This document shows, one piece after another, positions 1 to 13,800 of a DNA stretch of 64,000 bases; the first letter of the stretch is position 1; each line of letters begins with the position of its first letter. A model generated the notes under the pieces. That model searched no databases, was not told the DNA's origin, and saw only the letters and a program-made list of their open reading frames with translations. Source of the stretch: Neospora caninum Liverpool (Eukaryota; Apicomplexa; Conoidasida; Eucoccidiorida; Sarcocystidae); assembly GCF_000208865.1 (NCBI RefSeq), contig NC_018389.1, forward strand, positions 2,253,324 through 2,317,323, written 5' to 3'. The position numbers were made by a program, and so were the translations under genes.

Positions 1-1087
1 TTCATATAAGCGTATGCATATAGTGTATATGTGAATGCCCGTTTATCCATATATATATATATATATATATTCGTGCATCTCGTGTCTCTGTGTGCAGTTG
101 CGTGCACGGCTCCCTCTCCACTGTGTTCAGAGGCAGAAGTTGATGGTAACTCCACCGTTCTTGGTGGAGCGCCAGAAGCGCGTGCATGTCCTCATACGCC
201 TGTGCAGATTTATCCAGATATTCATCTGCAAATATTCACATAGCCCCGTACATCTACGTGTGTATCGAATTTGCGTCCAACGCACAGGGACGTTCTGTGC
301 AACTACCCCTTTTGCGTGGGAAAGCGCCTCGTATAGCCTGTCGCGTGCACTGACCGTCGGCGTCTTGCGAGCGGTGAGAAGAGCTTCGCAATCGAGACCC
401 AGGAGACTGCAGCTGCGTTTGCGAAGGTGAAGCGGGGAGGGGAGAAGCACGCGACGTCTTTGGCAGCGAGGACGGGAAAGAGAAACGAAGAGTGAGCGGC
501 GGCCCCGGAGGAGCAAACAGGGAAAGCACTGACTGAATATAAAAGAACTTTAGGAGCTAAAGGCAGCAGAAAAAACCCGAGGTTTCCAGCATTCCGCTCA
601 CGAAAAACGTAAATATGCGTGTACACGCATCCACGTAGACCTGTATCTATGAATACAGGTAAGCGTGCATGGGCACGTAGAGAATGAGGGACGGAGCGAT
701 GTACGGCTAGACCTACATGTGTAGGATTTTGTGAATAGATGCGGGTATGCGGATGTATATCTATGTACACGTTTACATGTGGACATGTACCTGTAGAAGG
801 CCATGACTATACGTAACGGATGAGATACCAAGATACGGAGCAAGACGGCTACTGTCGGAGCAGCGGCGACAATGCCACGGAGTAGAAGCGACTGCATATG
901 TCTTCCGCTGCGGGGAGGCAAATGAAGACGGAAAAAGATGAAAGCATAATAAAAAGAAGCAAATAACTTATTCACGTGCGTATATGAATGTGCATTTGTG
1001 TGCAAGTAAAGACATATATATATATATATATATATATGCCTATGAGTTATTATGCATTTGTTTTCCTGCGGGTTCCTCTGTATCGAA
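1..1087. other. Left-edge stretch without a supportable gene
   Basis: Short overlapping ORFs on both strands lack a convincing ATG, domain or splice partner. The stretch holds (AT)n runs at 49-70 and 1014-1037. It probably contains the 3' flank of the minus-strand EF-hand gene that ends at 1088. Confidence 0.5.
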
Positions 1088-3068
1088 TCAACGCGTAACC
1101 CTTTTTGGACGGCCTATCCCGAGATTAGCGAAAGGTGTTCTTGTTAGGGTGGCGCAAGTGCGCACTGGACGTACGTCGTGTATTTCTCTGTTTTGTTCTA
1201 GAGCGGCGAGGAACTCCTCGAAGGTGAGGCCTTCTTCTTTTCGAATGGGTTGCGACAGAGGAGGTGGAATTCTTTCCCTTCCTCTTTGCCCCTTGGCGGC
1301 ATGCGAGGGAAACGAGAACAAGTTTCGGAAGTCTCTGTCGGGTTTCCTCTGTTTATGTTGGAAAGCAGCTTCAACGATTTCGTCGATGCGTTTCCGCACG
1401 AGTTGGTCTTTTTCGTCGAATCGCAGAGAGTCTTCCTCCTCTTCTTCGGAAGACGAGGACGCACCGGACGTCAAGGCCGAGGCAAAAGAATATGAAGTTG
1501 GGGAGGCTTCGTCGCTACTAGCGGAGTGAGGCTGTGCGCGGGGCGGAGCGCCGTGACTGAAAGGATATCGATTTGTCTCCATGACGCCGACAAGTCTTGA
1601 TCTCCTTTTGTTTTCCCTGCCTCCCGGAAATCCTTCCCTTTCCGTTTCGCCTTCCTCTCCACAGGTCTCGTCCCTTTGCGCGCGCTCGCTGAATTCCTCG
1701 GTCTCGCGGTGTCTGAGGAGAGACGGAGAAGGCAGAGACGAGGCCCTGCGCTCGCGCCTCTCTCGACTTCTTTCTCGCCTTCTTCCGCTTCTTCTCTCCC
1801 CCCTTCGGCTGAACTTCCAGAGACGAAAGGGAAGGTGATACAGCAGCGTGCGGAGTTCCTCTCTCTCGATGAGGCCGTTTCCGTCCAAGTCGCATCTGCA
1901 CAGTTCCACGCACGCCGAGAAGACCAAACGTGTGCGCGAGAGGAAAGACGGACTTTGCTTCTCGACTGGAGTCGCCCTCACGCACAGGCGGCGCTCCCCT
2001 TTTTCCTCACACACCTGCTGCCGAGAATCCAGATTCGAGAGACGGTACAGACAGAGAGACCGAGTCTCTCAGTCGCGTGGATATCACCAGCCTCCGGTTC
2101 CGAGAAGCGACAGGAAGAGAGGGGACGCGGGAGAGGACAGGCGAGGGGAAGGAAGAAAAGCGAGGGCGGAAGAGAGAGACAGGCGGGCAAAGAACAAGAG
2201 GAAGAAAGAAAAAGAAGCATCCGGTTAACACAGCCCTTCAAGATTCAAAGCGACAGTCCAACTCGTAAGAGAAGAACCGAGAGTCGTGATGGGCTTGAGA
2301 GTGCCCTACAAATTGAAGAGGAAACGCAGCAGCTTTTCTTCGTCCTGACTGCAAAACATGTCCAAACCCTTGCAGAATTCCTTCAGATCCACTCTCTCGT
2401 CTCCGTCTTCGTCGAGGAGATCGAAGAATCTCTCGAAAACCATCGCTGCACAGAAACGTAAGACGGCGAGCGAGCGACTACAGACCCGAAACTCGCGAGA
2501 GACGAGACAAGGGAACGAACGAGAGGAGAAGGAAGACAAACGGACACCGAGGAACGAGAGAGCGCTGGCTTTCGGGCCAGGATGTCAGCGACACCAGCGA
2601 ACGCGACCGCGGCAAACGCACAGGAACGGACTCAAGAACGTGGGTGAAAAAGGACAGAATCCCTTTCAAAAGGCAACATCAGACGGTTCTTGATGCGCGG
2701 CGGCTGTGCTGGAAGGGTCGAGACGACAAACCGCATTTCGCCGTGTGCGAAGAGGGAACGGGAAGGCGCACGAACGACGGGGGAGATGACAAAGGAAACG
2801 ATTACCTGGCAGGTGCGAGAAGAGACAAAGGAGGGCGCTCTTGTCGAGAACTTTCCCTGTGCGACACCCGCCACATGTGTGACGAATCAGGTGCATCAAG
2901 GGAGGGCCTGACCCTGCTGTCCGGCAGGGCCTTGGCTCCGCAAATTCGCTGAGAACAGCAAAAGGAACGAGAGCGGAAAAACCGAAATGTTCGCCAGGAA
3001 GAAAACAAGAACTAAGGGGGGAACAATCCAGGACACGCGCCATGAGCGGCACAAACGACAGGCAGGTG

Positions 3069-3106
<38 letters not shown>

Positions 3107-4110
3107 TTGCAGCTGCACATACTGAAATGATTACATGCCACGCATAGGTGCAGAAATGTATATATATATATATATATATGTCTGTATGTATACATTTAGT
3201 GTACACGTAAATGTATACACATAAATGCATACGAATATCGATACATAGGCACCTCCTATGCATACAGATACACATACAAAACGGCTAGCTACGTACACCA
3301 GCAGATCTCCATGCACCGGCACTCGATCTTCCCTTTTGTCATTTCGAGGGACCCGTATACAGTTTCTGACGGCGACAGAGGGTCGCCTATTCATCGTCAC
3401 AAGTGTGTGAGATGTGTGGAAACTTGAGGGAAGAAGAAAGGCACGATGCCGTCGCCTTACTTGAAGAGCTGCGTCAATTGAGCTCGAGTCTCCTTAGCTG
3501 CTCGGCTGTGACGTGACCGTTTGCTTGCTGAGGAAGGTACAGAGAGAGGTCCGCCGGCTGTCAACCCTGCCAAGAAGGACGCAGAAGAGTAACCGTGTGG
3601 ACAGCTCCTGAGCCTTCTCTCCTCGCCGTCTTCTCTGTCTCGTCCTCTCTCTCCTCTGCCTTCCTTTGCAGCAGCACCATCTCCTTGTCTGTCATCTTCC
3701 GCCTTTTGTCTCTCAGTCCTCTTTGCTTCGAGGCCGCGCCGGGTCTTTTCCGTATCGCCCTCCCTCTCCGTTGTGGTTCTCGCTTGTCTTTCGCTCGCGC
3801 AGTCACCATCCTTTTCTTCCGGGAGAAGACGGGAAGAGGAGGACGAAGAGGAAGCAAACTGGGGAGTGCCTTCCCTCGAAGAAGCCCGGAGTGAAGCCTC
3901 ACCGAGCGGCATGTTCGGTTGATGCTCCTTTTCTCCCGGGGACGGGAACCCAGAGAGCTGCGGTGATTTTTTGGTCATGCTTTCGACAGGGAAGGCCGGT
4001 GACTGGGGAAAGAACGGGGAAAATCCAGGGGGGAAAGAGCCCTGAGGAATGATTTCAAAGCGATCTTGCCGCTCACGCTCTGCGGCATCTACAGCCTGGT
4101 TGCTCGCCAT
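1088..4110 (-). CDS. Calcineurin-B/CIB-like EF-hand calcium-binding protein
   Basis: Four coding segments join in phase: 4110-3461, 2948-2806, 2445-2310, and 1895 to the stop at 1088. The start is the ATG at 4110 (A at -3, G at +4; protein begins MASNQAVDAAE). About 217 N-terminal residues are disordered and rich in Ser, Glu and Arg. Next comes a degenerate first EF-hand (segment 2). Two canonical loops follow: DEDGDERVDLKE in segment 3 and DLDGNGLIEREE in segment 4. The last hand (EEGLTFEEFLAALEQ) has lost its acidic loop residues. The order and spacing match calcineurin B, CHP and CIB proteins, where two or more hands bind calcium and the protein regulates a phosphatase, kinase or membrane partner. 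Segment 4 is open throughout, so about 130 low-complexity residues lie between hands 3 and 4 unless a further intron is removed there. Partner and location cannot be read from sequence. Confidence 0.75.
3073..3180. repeat. Two (AT)n microsatellites in an intron
   Basis: Runs at 3073-3104 and 3158-3180 lie in the first intron (3460-2949) of the EF-hand gene. A T/C-rich, TGTATA-containing tract surrounds them. Confidence 0.9.
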
Positions 4111-7100
4111 GATCGACACCCGTGCGAAACAAACACCCCGCTGGTGAAGGAATACCGAGAAAAGAGAGAAACCAAAAGACAGGAGACACACAGATGAAGG
4201 GGAATACACACACAGAAGTGAGTGGCAACGAAAAAACCAAATTTGCCGGAGACAGTGCACGCCCGAGCGAGGCCGTGGCTGTCTAGAACACGGAGACAGG
4301 GCGAGAGGCGAAACAGAGACAGAAACAGCAGGGGCGCAAGTCCACGGTGTGGCAAAACAGGGGCAACACAGAGACCAGTGCAAAGACAAAGAGGACCGAC
4401 CCCTGAAAAAGGATCTCGATCACGGTGGAAAAGGGTGGACGATCCACAGGAGAAAAAGACACGACAGGGTGGAAAAGGAGAATGCGGAGAGAGGACTAAA
4501 TGTGCCTACAACAGAGGAAAATGGTGACCGCTCACTTGAGCCGATAACGCTTTCAACGAGTCGCACAGAACAGCGAGCGCCAGTAGAGATACAAAATAAA
4601 AAGGAAACCCGGTGAGGGCATACGTCGACGCATACAGCACACAGAAGCGCACGCATATATGTTTACATATACATATGGAAACCTCGTGTTTTCGAGAGTA
4701 CAACCGATGAACAGGAAGAGGCCGTTGTAGGAAGGTAAGGTTTCGGTGAAAGGACGCGATAAGAAGTGATACAGATGCTACAGTTGACTATTTCTTCCCT
4801 CCCGATACGTTTGATCCTTTAGATTCGGCACCTTGCCGGCTTAGGGACGAAAAGGCCGACAGCCTTCGAACAGGAAGGCGCACAGACGCAACGGAGGAGC
4901 AACTGTGAAGGACGGAAAACGAGACTCATCGTGTTCCCTCTTCCGACATAGGCTGTCGTTCTCCAACACGTTTCCGGTTGTTTTCCGTCCAACCGGCTGT
5001 CTGCCAAAGAACCGAACTCCGCGGGTAGGAGCGGTGACAGGAAATTGGAGCAGCTGGAGAAAAAGGTGTCACACACGCCCTACCAGCCGGTTCCCCCGCG
5101 TGTGATAGCCAAAGAAGAGGAAGACACAGAGTAGACTGTATCGTCTCTGTTGGTTCTCAAACGGTAGAGGTGTTCCCTTGCCCACTTTCCCAGGTGGGGC
5201 TCTGAGAAAATGGGACGAAGCGAAACACAAGGGCCCGTTAGTTGAGAAAAAAGCGAGGCACTGCATGAGAAAGCGCCGTTTCCACACCTCGTGTCATTCT
5301 CTCGCAAATGGTCAAAAAACAAGTCACAGGTTCCGTGTTGAAGCACCACATTGGGCGGATTTGCGTTGGGGCTTGGGAGAGAAGCAGGGAGAGGCCTGAA
5401 GCGATATCAGGACTAGCGAAGAAAGTCGCGAATGAGATGAAGACACATCGGAAGCCGCAGAAAGGGGCAAGTAGCGAATATTCGGACACATTCGCCGGTA
5501 AACAAAACACGCAAACGGCACCGGAAAACTCTCACTCACAACTACCGCGACCGGTCCCGGTTAGGAGTCACTCACCACAAAGATTCGGATGCAACGTCGC
5601 CGGTGATGCTCTCGTTCTTGACACGAAAAGCCCTCTTATTTAAAGTTACTTTAAACACAACTTCGAGCAAGTTCCCTGAATATACACTGGCATTTTCTGT
5701 TTTCTTCAGCTCTGAGCAGCAAGCAAAGAGTCTTCTGGTTAGGAAGAGCTAATTCGACAGGGAACCATCCGGCGACAAAAGCATGCGGATACTGAAACAA
5801 CAACCGAACACGTCAACGGAAATATAATCATGGTCCAAAAATAGGCTTCCGCCTTTGTCATGAATGAAATGCACGGACAACGTGTGTCTGCCACTTGTCA
5901 CCGATCACGGTGTTGTCGCCGTAGATGAAGACGCACGGAAGCAAGAGTATCAATGAGGAAACAAACGATGCATACGGCGTACAAGAGACTTCTCGCCTAT
6001 CGAGAGCAAATCATGGCCGACTAAACAGGTAGGGTCCTCCTCGTCAAGAGCTCAGAAACGTTGAGATAGTTCCCGCCCTCGAGTTGGGCGGGCCGCCGTC
6101 TGAAAGGACAGGTTACCATATATGTCATAAGAAGGGTGCACAGGGATTTTACGAGAGGTAGCATCACTCACTACTCAACGCCAACTGGTGCTAGTGCCAC
6201 GATAAGAAAATGATCTCTATTGGCATGATATCGCTTCGTTATTTTTTCTGATCGAGATGAGAATACGCCCAGCTACATGTTTCATCATTTGGCATAGATT
6301 TTGGACTGGCCTTCCGAGTCTAGACACACACACTAACAGGAACCTCACAGAAGCACGTATATGCATGCCTCTTTCTTTCTTTGCGATACACAGATACATG
6401 CTGTCAGACGTAGCCATTCGGAGGAAAACTCTGGAGCAAAGAAGTTTGAAACAGAATGGCAGCGGTTAACAGGCTGAGGAGACAGCCCCTTTGAATATCG
6501 AAAGAAAGAACAGTATGTCTTCTGAGAAAAACAGGGAAGAAACAACTATCACTCCCACTATACAGAAACGTCTGGGGTATTGTCTTGAAACAGGACAGGA
6601 AGTAGCTGTAAAATGAGATGAAGCCTGCTTTGACCACGGACAGGCGGTATGCGTCGGGTTTTTTCTACTTCACCAAGAAACGATATCATCTCTCCTAGAG
6701 CTAAAAGGAAACGCGTCTTCTTATTACCTCGATAATAAGAGCCTGAGCTCTCTCTACTGTAAAACACCAAGATCCGAATTTATTGAAGGGCGAAGATTCA
6801 GCTGGCACCGAGCGGAGTTGATCAGACGTGTTGATAAAAAAACGCAGGAAGGCGTGAAACGAAGACGTGACGAGCAGATATCATGCCCTTGAAGAACATG
6901 AGGAAAATGGGGACCTGATTCAAGGAAAGAAAATCGTCTGCATTAACTAACGTGTCGCGAAAAAGCAGCCCGAAGGGATACTTGCATGGCAACCAATGAG
7001 AGGGAACGGTATAGAAGCAAAAGGTATGCGCCGCCCGGCTTGTTGTCTCTAGAACGATCACGTTAATGAGCAAGTACCGAGGCACTCTGCACGTGTGTGA

Positions 7101-10100
7101 TCCAACTCTGGTCCTTTTCGCTGTTTGTAGACAACACCAGGAAGACCCTGCCACCGTCAGGTATCGCACCACTCTCCTTCTCCACTGGTACTACTGGTTG
7201 TATGGATTTAGCTGTGCTGGACGACACCTATGATACTACTCTCCTATCTGTAAGGTGAATGTAGCTCGCCCCGTACTTCCCATGTCTGCTGTTGTATCTA
7301 GCCCACACCCGTCCTGTTTACAACGTTAACATGCTTTAAAAAGCGGGAAAGTAGGACTAGAAAAAAACGCACCATTTGAGTGACGCAGCTGTTTGAATGA
7401 CATTCTGCAAAAGTCAGTGGCCATACATAGAAACAACCAACACGAGAAACCGGGAAAAAAGGCGAAATGACCCCCACACACAGATCCGCTTGTTGTCGAA
7501 CAATTCAAACCCGTTCCAAAGCAGCATTAGCCCTTGTTTTTCTTCGTCTAGTGACGACGCCAGGAGAGCCAAAAAGGGACCTCGTCTCTTTAGCAGGAGC
7601 CCCTGCTCTGGATACCGAATTCGCGAACATCGACTAAGTGTGTGTTCGCTGCTAGCTGCTGTACGAGGGTAGCCTTGACGCGGTAACCTACCAGAGCTTA
7701 TATCTGATTAATCGGGTTCACGATGATATACGGCATGTAACCCGCTATGTGCGAATGACAGGCGAGAGAAATCGTTCTGCGTCTTCATTTTAGAGGCCTT
7801 CCTTTTAGGCATCCGTTCTTCAACGTATAGCACAGGGGTAGGTCCATGTAGCAATCATCCCTTCTCAACACAGACGATTTGTGCAGAATCCCGTTTTAGC
7901 AGGGCAAAACTCCTGACGAGACACCATCAGATACATTCTTGTTGACCCACGCCAGCGGGGTTGCTACCAGCGTAAAAGTACAGCGTTTCAGCTGAAGATT
8001 CCCCCTCTCCGTTGTTCCCTCATAGAAGCGTGTGACTGGCGAAGCATTGCAACCTCATAGAAGAGCTTTATAAAACAGAAGTTAGTTTCGGAAACACGGG
8101 CAAAAGTGTTACTTTGCCGCAACACGCAAACACAAGACTGTTCGTTTGCCTTTGTTGGTGGGTCAAAACTCAGCACTGAGCGGGCCAGAAGAGGGAACTG
8201 TTTTTCAGAGGACTGCCCCTTCGTTGGTAAGAAAAAGTTGTAGGTTCTGTTAAAATCCCTATCCCCCGGAACTGTCATACAAAATCACCTTGTCGCTCAG
8301 CCGCCAACGATATTCTGCACCTCCGTCCGTGGCAGATCGGCGGCCGCTTATTGGCGAACGTTTTCAGCTGGGCAACAGCCGGGAGTAATATGCGTCGATC
8401 TTCTACGCGATCCCAGACACATTCCGTACCAACCGAATTCCGCTGTTAGATCGCTAGAGGGGCTATTGATGTGCAAATGATATTTGACTTTAGCACCGCT
8501 CTACAGAGACTGCCCTACGCTAGGCTACGGGGGCTAAGAACTCTCACTTACCCTTTAGACAAAACAAGACATCAGCCATGGCTCTGGTGCTCTTGTGAAA
8601 CAAGAATAGGGCCATACGAACTAGGGAGAAGGGATTGTTTTGGTTAAAGGAAACACAGAAAAGAGTGACATCTCGTCCGTTAGCTTTCATGGTGCCGAGT
8701 GACCACAAAATGGGCCAGCCTACCCCTCTGAGCTGCCGCTCTAGATTATCACTGAAGAAGGACGACAGGTACGGAGTCTCTTCGCATTTACAACAAAAGC
8801 GAAGCGGATGAGAGCCGAGTGTAAAGGAAGGAAGGCACCCGTGTACAGTAATCTACAAGGACTTCACAAGCTCCAACGGATAGTGTTAACCGCGACCTTC
8901 ACGACGACAAAGGATGGACACTGGCCAGTGGGAGTGCTGCTTTCTCTATTGTGGGCTCGGGTGTTATATGGGTGCAGAAAGCCCACATTTCTAGGAAGGG
9001 GCCTTGGTGCTGCGCTTTGCATCTCCTGTGACGCGCCTGCACACCGATAGTCACAGAGGGTTGATCTTCTGAAGACGACATCGGAAGGCCCTGGCAGTCT
9101 GATCGCACAAAATTAGCAACGATACACGCCCCCTGTCCTTGTCTTGCCCTTCCGCAACTACAGAGACAGAGCCGGTACAGCGCAGCAATTACGGATTCTC
9201 TTCCCAGCTACGAATTTCTTCAGAGGGCACGTGTGCGACTACCAGCGTGATGGAGGTCACGGTAGGCCCAGCGTGAGCGTGACTTTTCACGTGCTTTTTT
9301 CCTTGAGCACACAAGACAGTTTTGTATTCGTTAAAACCGCTCAAGTGTACACTGAAAATGGGAAACGAGTATAAGGATTCCCTGTCTCCTTGAGAGTTCT
9401 CCACGGCATGCGATGCTGGGAATTTCGTTTATCGTTACTTTGACAAAGACAGCGCAGTGCACGGACGCAGTGTGTCTACGCAGCCGTCGCGGGCACTTGT
9501 TAGTTGTTTCAGACAGATCCTGTGACTTAGAGAAGCGTAGGCGCTTTGCAGGTCTTACGCCGCAGAGCTTTGTCGTCAGTCCCTCTCAGGTCTTGTTGTT
9601 ACGACACCACGGGTAGCGCAACGCCGTTCACGTGTATACGCACGGACAACTATACATTTACCTGTGGATACCATTCCACGTCTACCAATTTAGAACGCCA
9701 CGAAACGGTATCTGATTTCTTTCTATGAGGCTAAACGAGTTACCCGTACAGCCTCTCGATTTAGCGGCAAGTCACGAGGGCAAGCGGAAAACAGAAACGC
9801 TAATGGTGAGTCTTTTCCACAGTATATCGCCGTCGTTTCCTGTTTTTCTGCCAGAGAATAAACGGGACTTAAAGGTTCGATAGTAAACTGCCACTAGAAG
9901 ACCGTCGCACTTCAGATGTACCTGCAGCGTCAAACATTGCTTATTCTCTTTCCCACGGAACTGCGACGTGATGACAAAAGCTAGTCTTACCTCCTCAAGG
10001 ATGTAAAGCACAATGACTCTGTAGTAGGCACACAACTCGCTACACGTCCCTTGCCTCTTGTGCACGTGTGCCTACTTCCCAGTTTCGCCCGTCTCAGGGG

Positions 10101-10869
10101 AGCATACGCGTCCATCCACAGGAAAAAGTGCATCCTCTCACCATTTTAACAAAGAATTCAATAATTTTTGTTTTCAGTTTATATTAATTATAATTTTAAA
10201 AATAAATTTTTACTGTTAGAAAGAATTTAAATTACGATTAAATAAAAAAATGCCGTGTCTCCGAAAACTGCGCCTTCCCCCAGTTAAGTTCACTTCTGGG
10301 CAAGAACGCTCCAGGCGGTGGACTGCAAGCTGAAGACACACGTAAAAGAGCACACACGTCTAGCGAAAGACCGAATCAACTGCACTAAAGGATGACGCCT
10401 CTGCTCTCTGCACACCTGTATATATGTGCATCTAGTCTGCCTTCCGCCCCAGTTTCCTCATTTACGCGGTACGAACTGTGTCTTCTCTGTGGTCAAATAA
10501 CGAGATACCTGTACTACTACATACTACTACATACTTGCTGAGAAGAAAAAGATCGCGAGCTGTCTACAGCGGAATTCTCCACAACAGAAATCAAACGTCC
10601 CTACCGACATGTGTATATATATACACATTACATACATAAACTTATATAGTTCTCTACGCTCTGAGAGGAAGCAAACACATGACAGGATGAGTGTAACATG
10701 GGAACCCGATCTATGTACGCATGTTCTTGTAAGAATCTGTAGAGCACATCCCAGCAGACGTTTATTATGTATACATGCGTTTATGCACAATTGTTTACAT
10801 ACAATTGCTCGCCCATATAGGTGTGCATACATGCAGCTACTGGAGTGTACAGTCGTGTGTGACTATGGC
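4111..10869. other. 6.8-kb gene-poor stretch
   Basis: The 5' part (4111 to about 4700) is probably promoter and 5' UTR of the EF-hand gene. From about 4.7 to 10.8 kb, ORFs are under 135 codons, mostly without ATG. None shows a domain or phase-matched exons. Base composition is more even and stop codons are more frequent than in the flanking genes. The stretch includes the AT-rich island at 10144-10250 and short TAC/TATA repeats near 10510-10640. Confidence 0.5.
10144..10250. other. Very AT-rich island, candidate organellar DNA insertion
   Basis: About 107 bases are almost entirely A and T, for example TATATTAATTATAATTTTAA near 10180. The flanks are balanced GC-containing nuclear DNA with sharp edges. 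It is not a simple repeat. Composition fits apicoplast DNA better than the mitochondrial genome, but no gene in it was recognised. Confidence 0.4.
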
Positions 10870-13800
10870 TTACCGGACGTCGACTTTGTCCACGGTCTCT
10901 TTGAGTTTTTCAACATCTTGGCTCGTTCTTTCTGTGCCTCCTTCGCGCCTTTCCTCTGCCACCTCCGCTTTCATCTGGGCCAATTCTTCCCTCAAAAGTG
11001 AGATTTGTCTGCCTCTCTGTTTTGCTGTTTGAACGACATCCAACCAGAGCTGGATGACTTCGTCCCAATCCTCCTCCTGTCCTCGTTCGTCTCCTCCTAC
11101 TCCAGCGTTGTCTCCTCCCTCTTTTCTTCTTCCGTCCCTTTTCCTCTCGCTCCCTGAGTCGCGCGTTCGCTGTCTTTCGGACCTCCGTTCTAACGAGGAT
11201 ACTGGAAGGCTGAGACGGCCAGCAGAAGAAGACGTGGAAGGAGAGGCAGAGAGTGATGAGAGGAAAAGAGACGAAGAGGAGAGAGCATGGCTCAAGGACG
11301 CCGTCTTTGACATGAAATTTTCTCGCTTTTCGCTTTTCTGCCGCGTTTGAAACGTAGACCGACGGCCGCTTGATGTTCCCTTTTCCGGGGGAAACAGGGT
11401 ATTCACGCGATTCACGCAATACACCAAAAACGAAGCAGCTGCGGGGAGAAGACGAGACAGCTCTGTAGGTGACATGGTGGGGATACACTCAAGTAGGCGA
11501 CGCGGAAGACGATGAAGGAGCTGCAAAGAACAGAGAAGGAACATGAGGCCCTCCTACACACCTGCCGCTTTACGGTTCCCGACTCCTCGCTATTTCGACG
11601 ACTGCCCAACAGAGGCTTGGGAAAGACGAGAAAAGCTTCACAGCCCACTCTACCAAATATGCATGTACGTCGAGACAAACGAGAAGCAAGTGCAAATGGC
11701 TGTGAAGATGTACACCGAAATTTTGAGACGGCTCCATACCTCTTTACGCATGCATAAATTTGCATATACGCACATCCAAGCATATACGTATATATACATA
11801 GCTATATGTAGATGCACACGCATGTGAAGATATGCATATTCAAGTATCTGTAGGCTTCGATTCATCTTTCGAAGACAGTTAAGGATGGATACAGAGACGT
11901 CGTAGAGACGTATGAACACAAATGACAAGGTGCGCTGATACTGGTATCGTTGCTTTCGAACTGCCATCCTCTGTCTGGCTCGAGGAAGACTTCTCTCTTT
12001 CGCTTGCCGACAGCAGCGTAGACGACAGAGTTCCACCCTTACCTCTCCAGGTTTGCCTTGGTTCGCTCCGCCGCACACGGGAGCAGCGTGCAGCCGAACG
12101 AGTGCCTGCAGAAGCATGGTTGCATCTTTGCCTTTGAAGATCTCGAGTTGCCTTACGCACGACTGGATCAGGAAACTTTCTTCTCCATTCTTTGTCTCTC
12201 CGAAAAGGAGACAGCGTCCCGCAGTGCTCGCCATCGCGGCGAGGCGGGCTGTTAACATTTCTGGGCAATCTTCGCCGGGGGCTGAGGACGACGGAGATGG
12301 AGAAGAAGAGGATGACGGGAGAGAGAGCGAAGCGGCAGAACGCAGGGACGAGTTGTCTTGAAGAGAGGGAGAGTCGGGAGAGAAGAAGGCACGGCAGAAC
12401 AGTTGACCGTTTGGCTGAGACGAGAGGTCGATGACACTTCGACGGCCTGCGTCGTTTGCTTTTGCCGCAAATGTCCAAGCCGAGGCGTGTATTTGTTCCT
12501 GCCTCCCCTCGTCTCTTCTCCACTGAACCTTGCTTGCACGAGGGACGTGCAGAGTCCCTGTCTTTCCTCTGAAGCCTGGCAGCTTCTGCGCGTCTCCTTC
12601 TTCTGCACCACGCTTCCCTTCTGGAGATACAGCCCCTATTGCCTGCCTGTCTTCCTCGCAACCCCTGTCGATCTCCGGCCGTCTTCCCATGTTTCTGTTC
12701 TCTTCTTGCGTCCTCCGTTGCTTCTCTCGCTGCCTCTCACTCTCTTCCGTCCCTTCGTCTGCTCCCTCTGTCGTGTCTCCGGCTTCGACTTCGCTCGCGA
12801 CTTCACTGGGGAGCATCGACAGCGTGGAGAGGCGGCTGTCGCGTCGCGCCGCCCCCGCCGCCTGCGCTGCCTCGTCCAGAAGCTGCGGAAGAGTCGCCGT
12901 GCAGAGGAGGGCGACGGCGTTCGCGAGAACGGACACCGAGCGAGGCGACACGCCGTCGAGGTGACTTCCGCCGCGTTTCTTTTCAAGCCTCAGAGAGATG
13001 CGGCGAAGAACCAGAACAAGAAGTGCACTCGCCACAGCCTTATCCGGGGTGAACGAAAGAGACCCAAAGGTTTCCACCCTGCTTCGACTGGTCCAGAGCG
13101 GAGATCCCTGAAGCGGCGGACGCGACGACAAAGAGGCGACCGACTGGTTCTCAGCAGGAAAGACACGCTGTTCGTTTCCGCCTTCTTCCTGGCCCTTTTC
13201 CGGGCTCTCGCATGCAGCCTCCTCGGCTGCCTTTGTCGGTGCATGCAAGCTGCTCGGCGCCAGTGGACTCTTTCGCAACCGCAGCGCGTGGAGGGCCGCC
13301 GGAAGCGTCGGAGGTGCCGATTTGAAGCGGCTGTCTTCTCTTTCGGCCTCTCCCTCGTTTCGGTCGCAAGCAGCTGCGTCCTTCTCTGCAGGCCTCGACT
13401 GACCGCTGGAAGCCCAGGGACAGGAAAAGGAGGAAGACGACTCGGAAGAGAAATATCCCTGCTTCGACATGGAGATCCGCGCCTGTTCCGTCCGTTTCTT
13501 CCGCTTCTTCCTTCTCGCGTTCTCTCTGAACCGGCGACGATGTTCTTCTTCCTCCCGAATGCGCGCACTGAGGGCTCTGCTGTACACGTGAACTTGCTCG
13601 ACCGACGACGGAAACGGGAGAAGCGGCAGAAGCCGGCACAAGTCGTTCGCCAGCATAACGAGTTGCTTCACTGAACAGAGGTGAAGCAGTGCAAAGACGC
13701 GATGTATGTACAGCCCAGTGACGTGGCGAAGCAGCACACCGGGAGAGAACGAAGTCAGGAAGAACGACGGAGAGAGAGAACTGGAAGGAAACGCCGCAAC

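Noticed and set aside
11650..12042. Extension of the helical-protein frame past the 12043 donor
   Set aside because: Joining 12043 to 11520 is phase-matched with good GT and AG sites, and the read-through tail is TATA-rich and intron-like.
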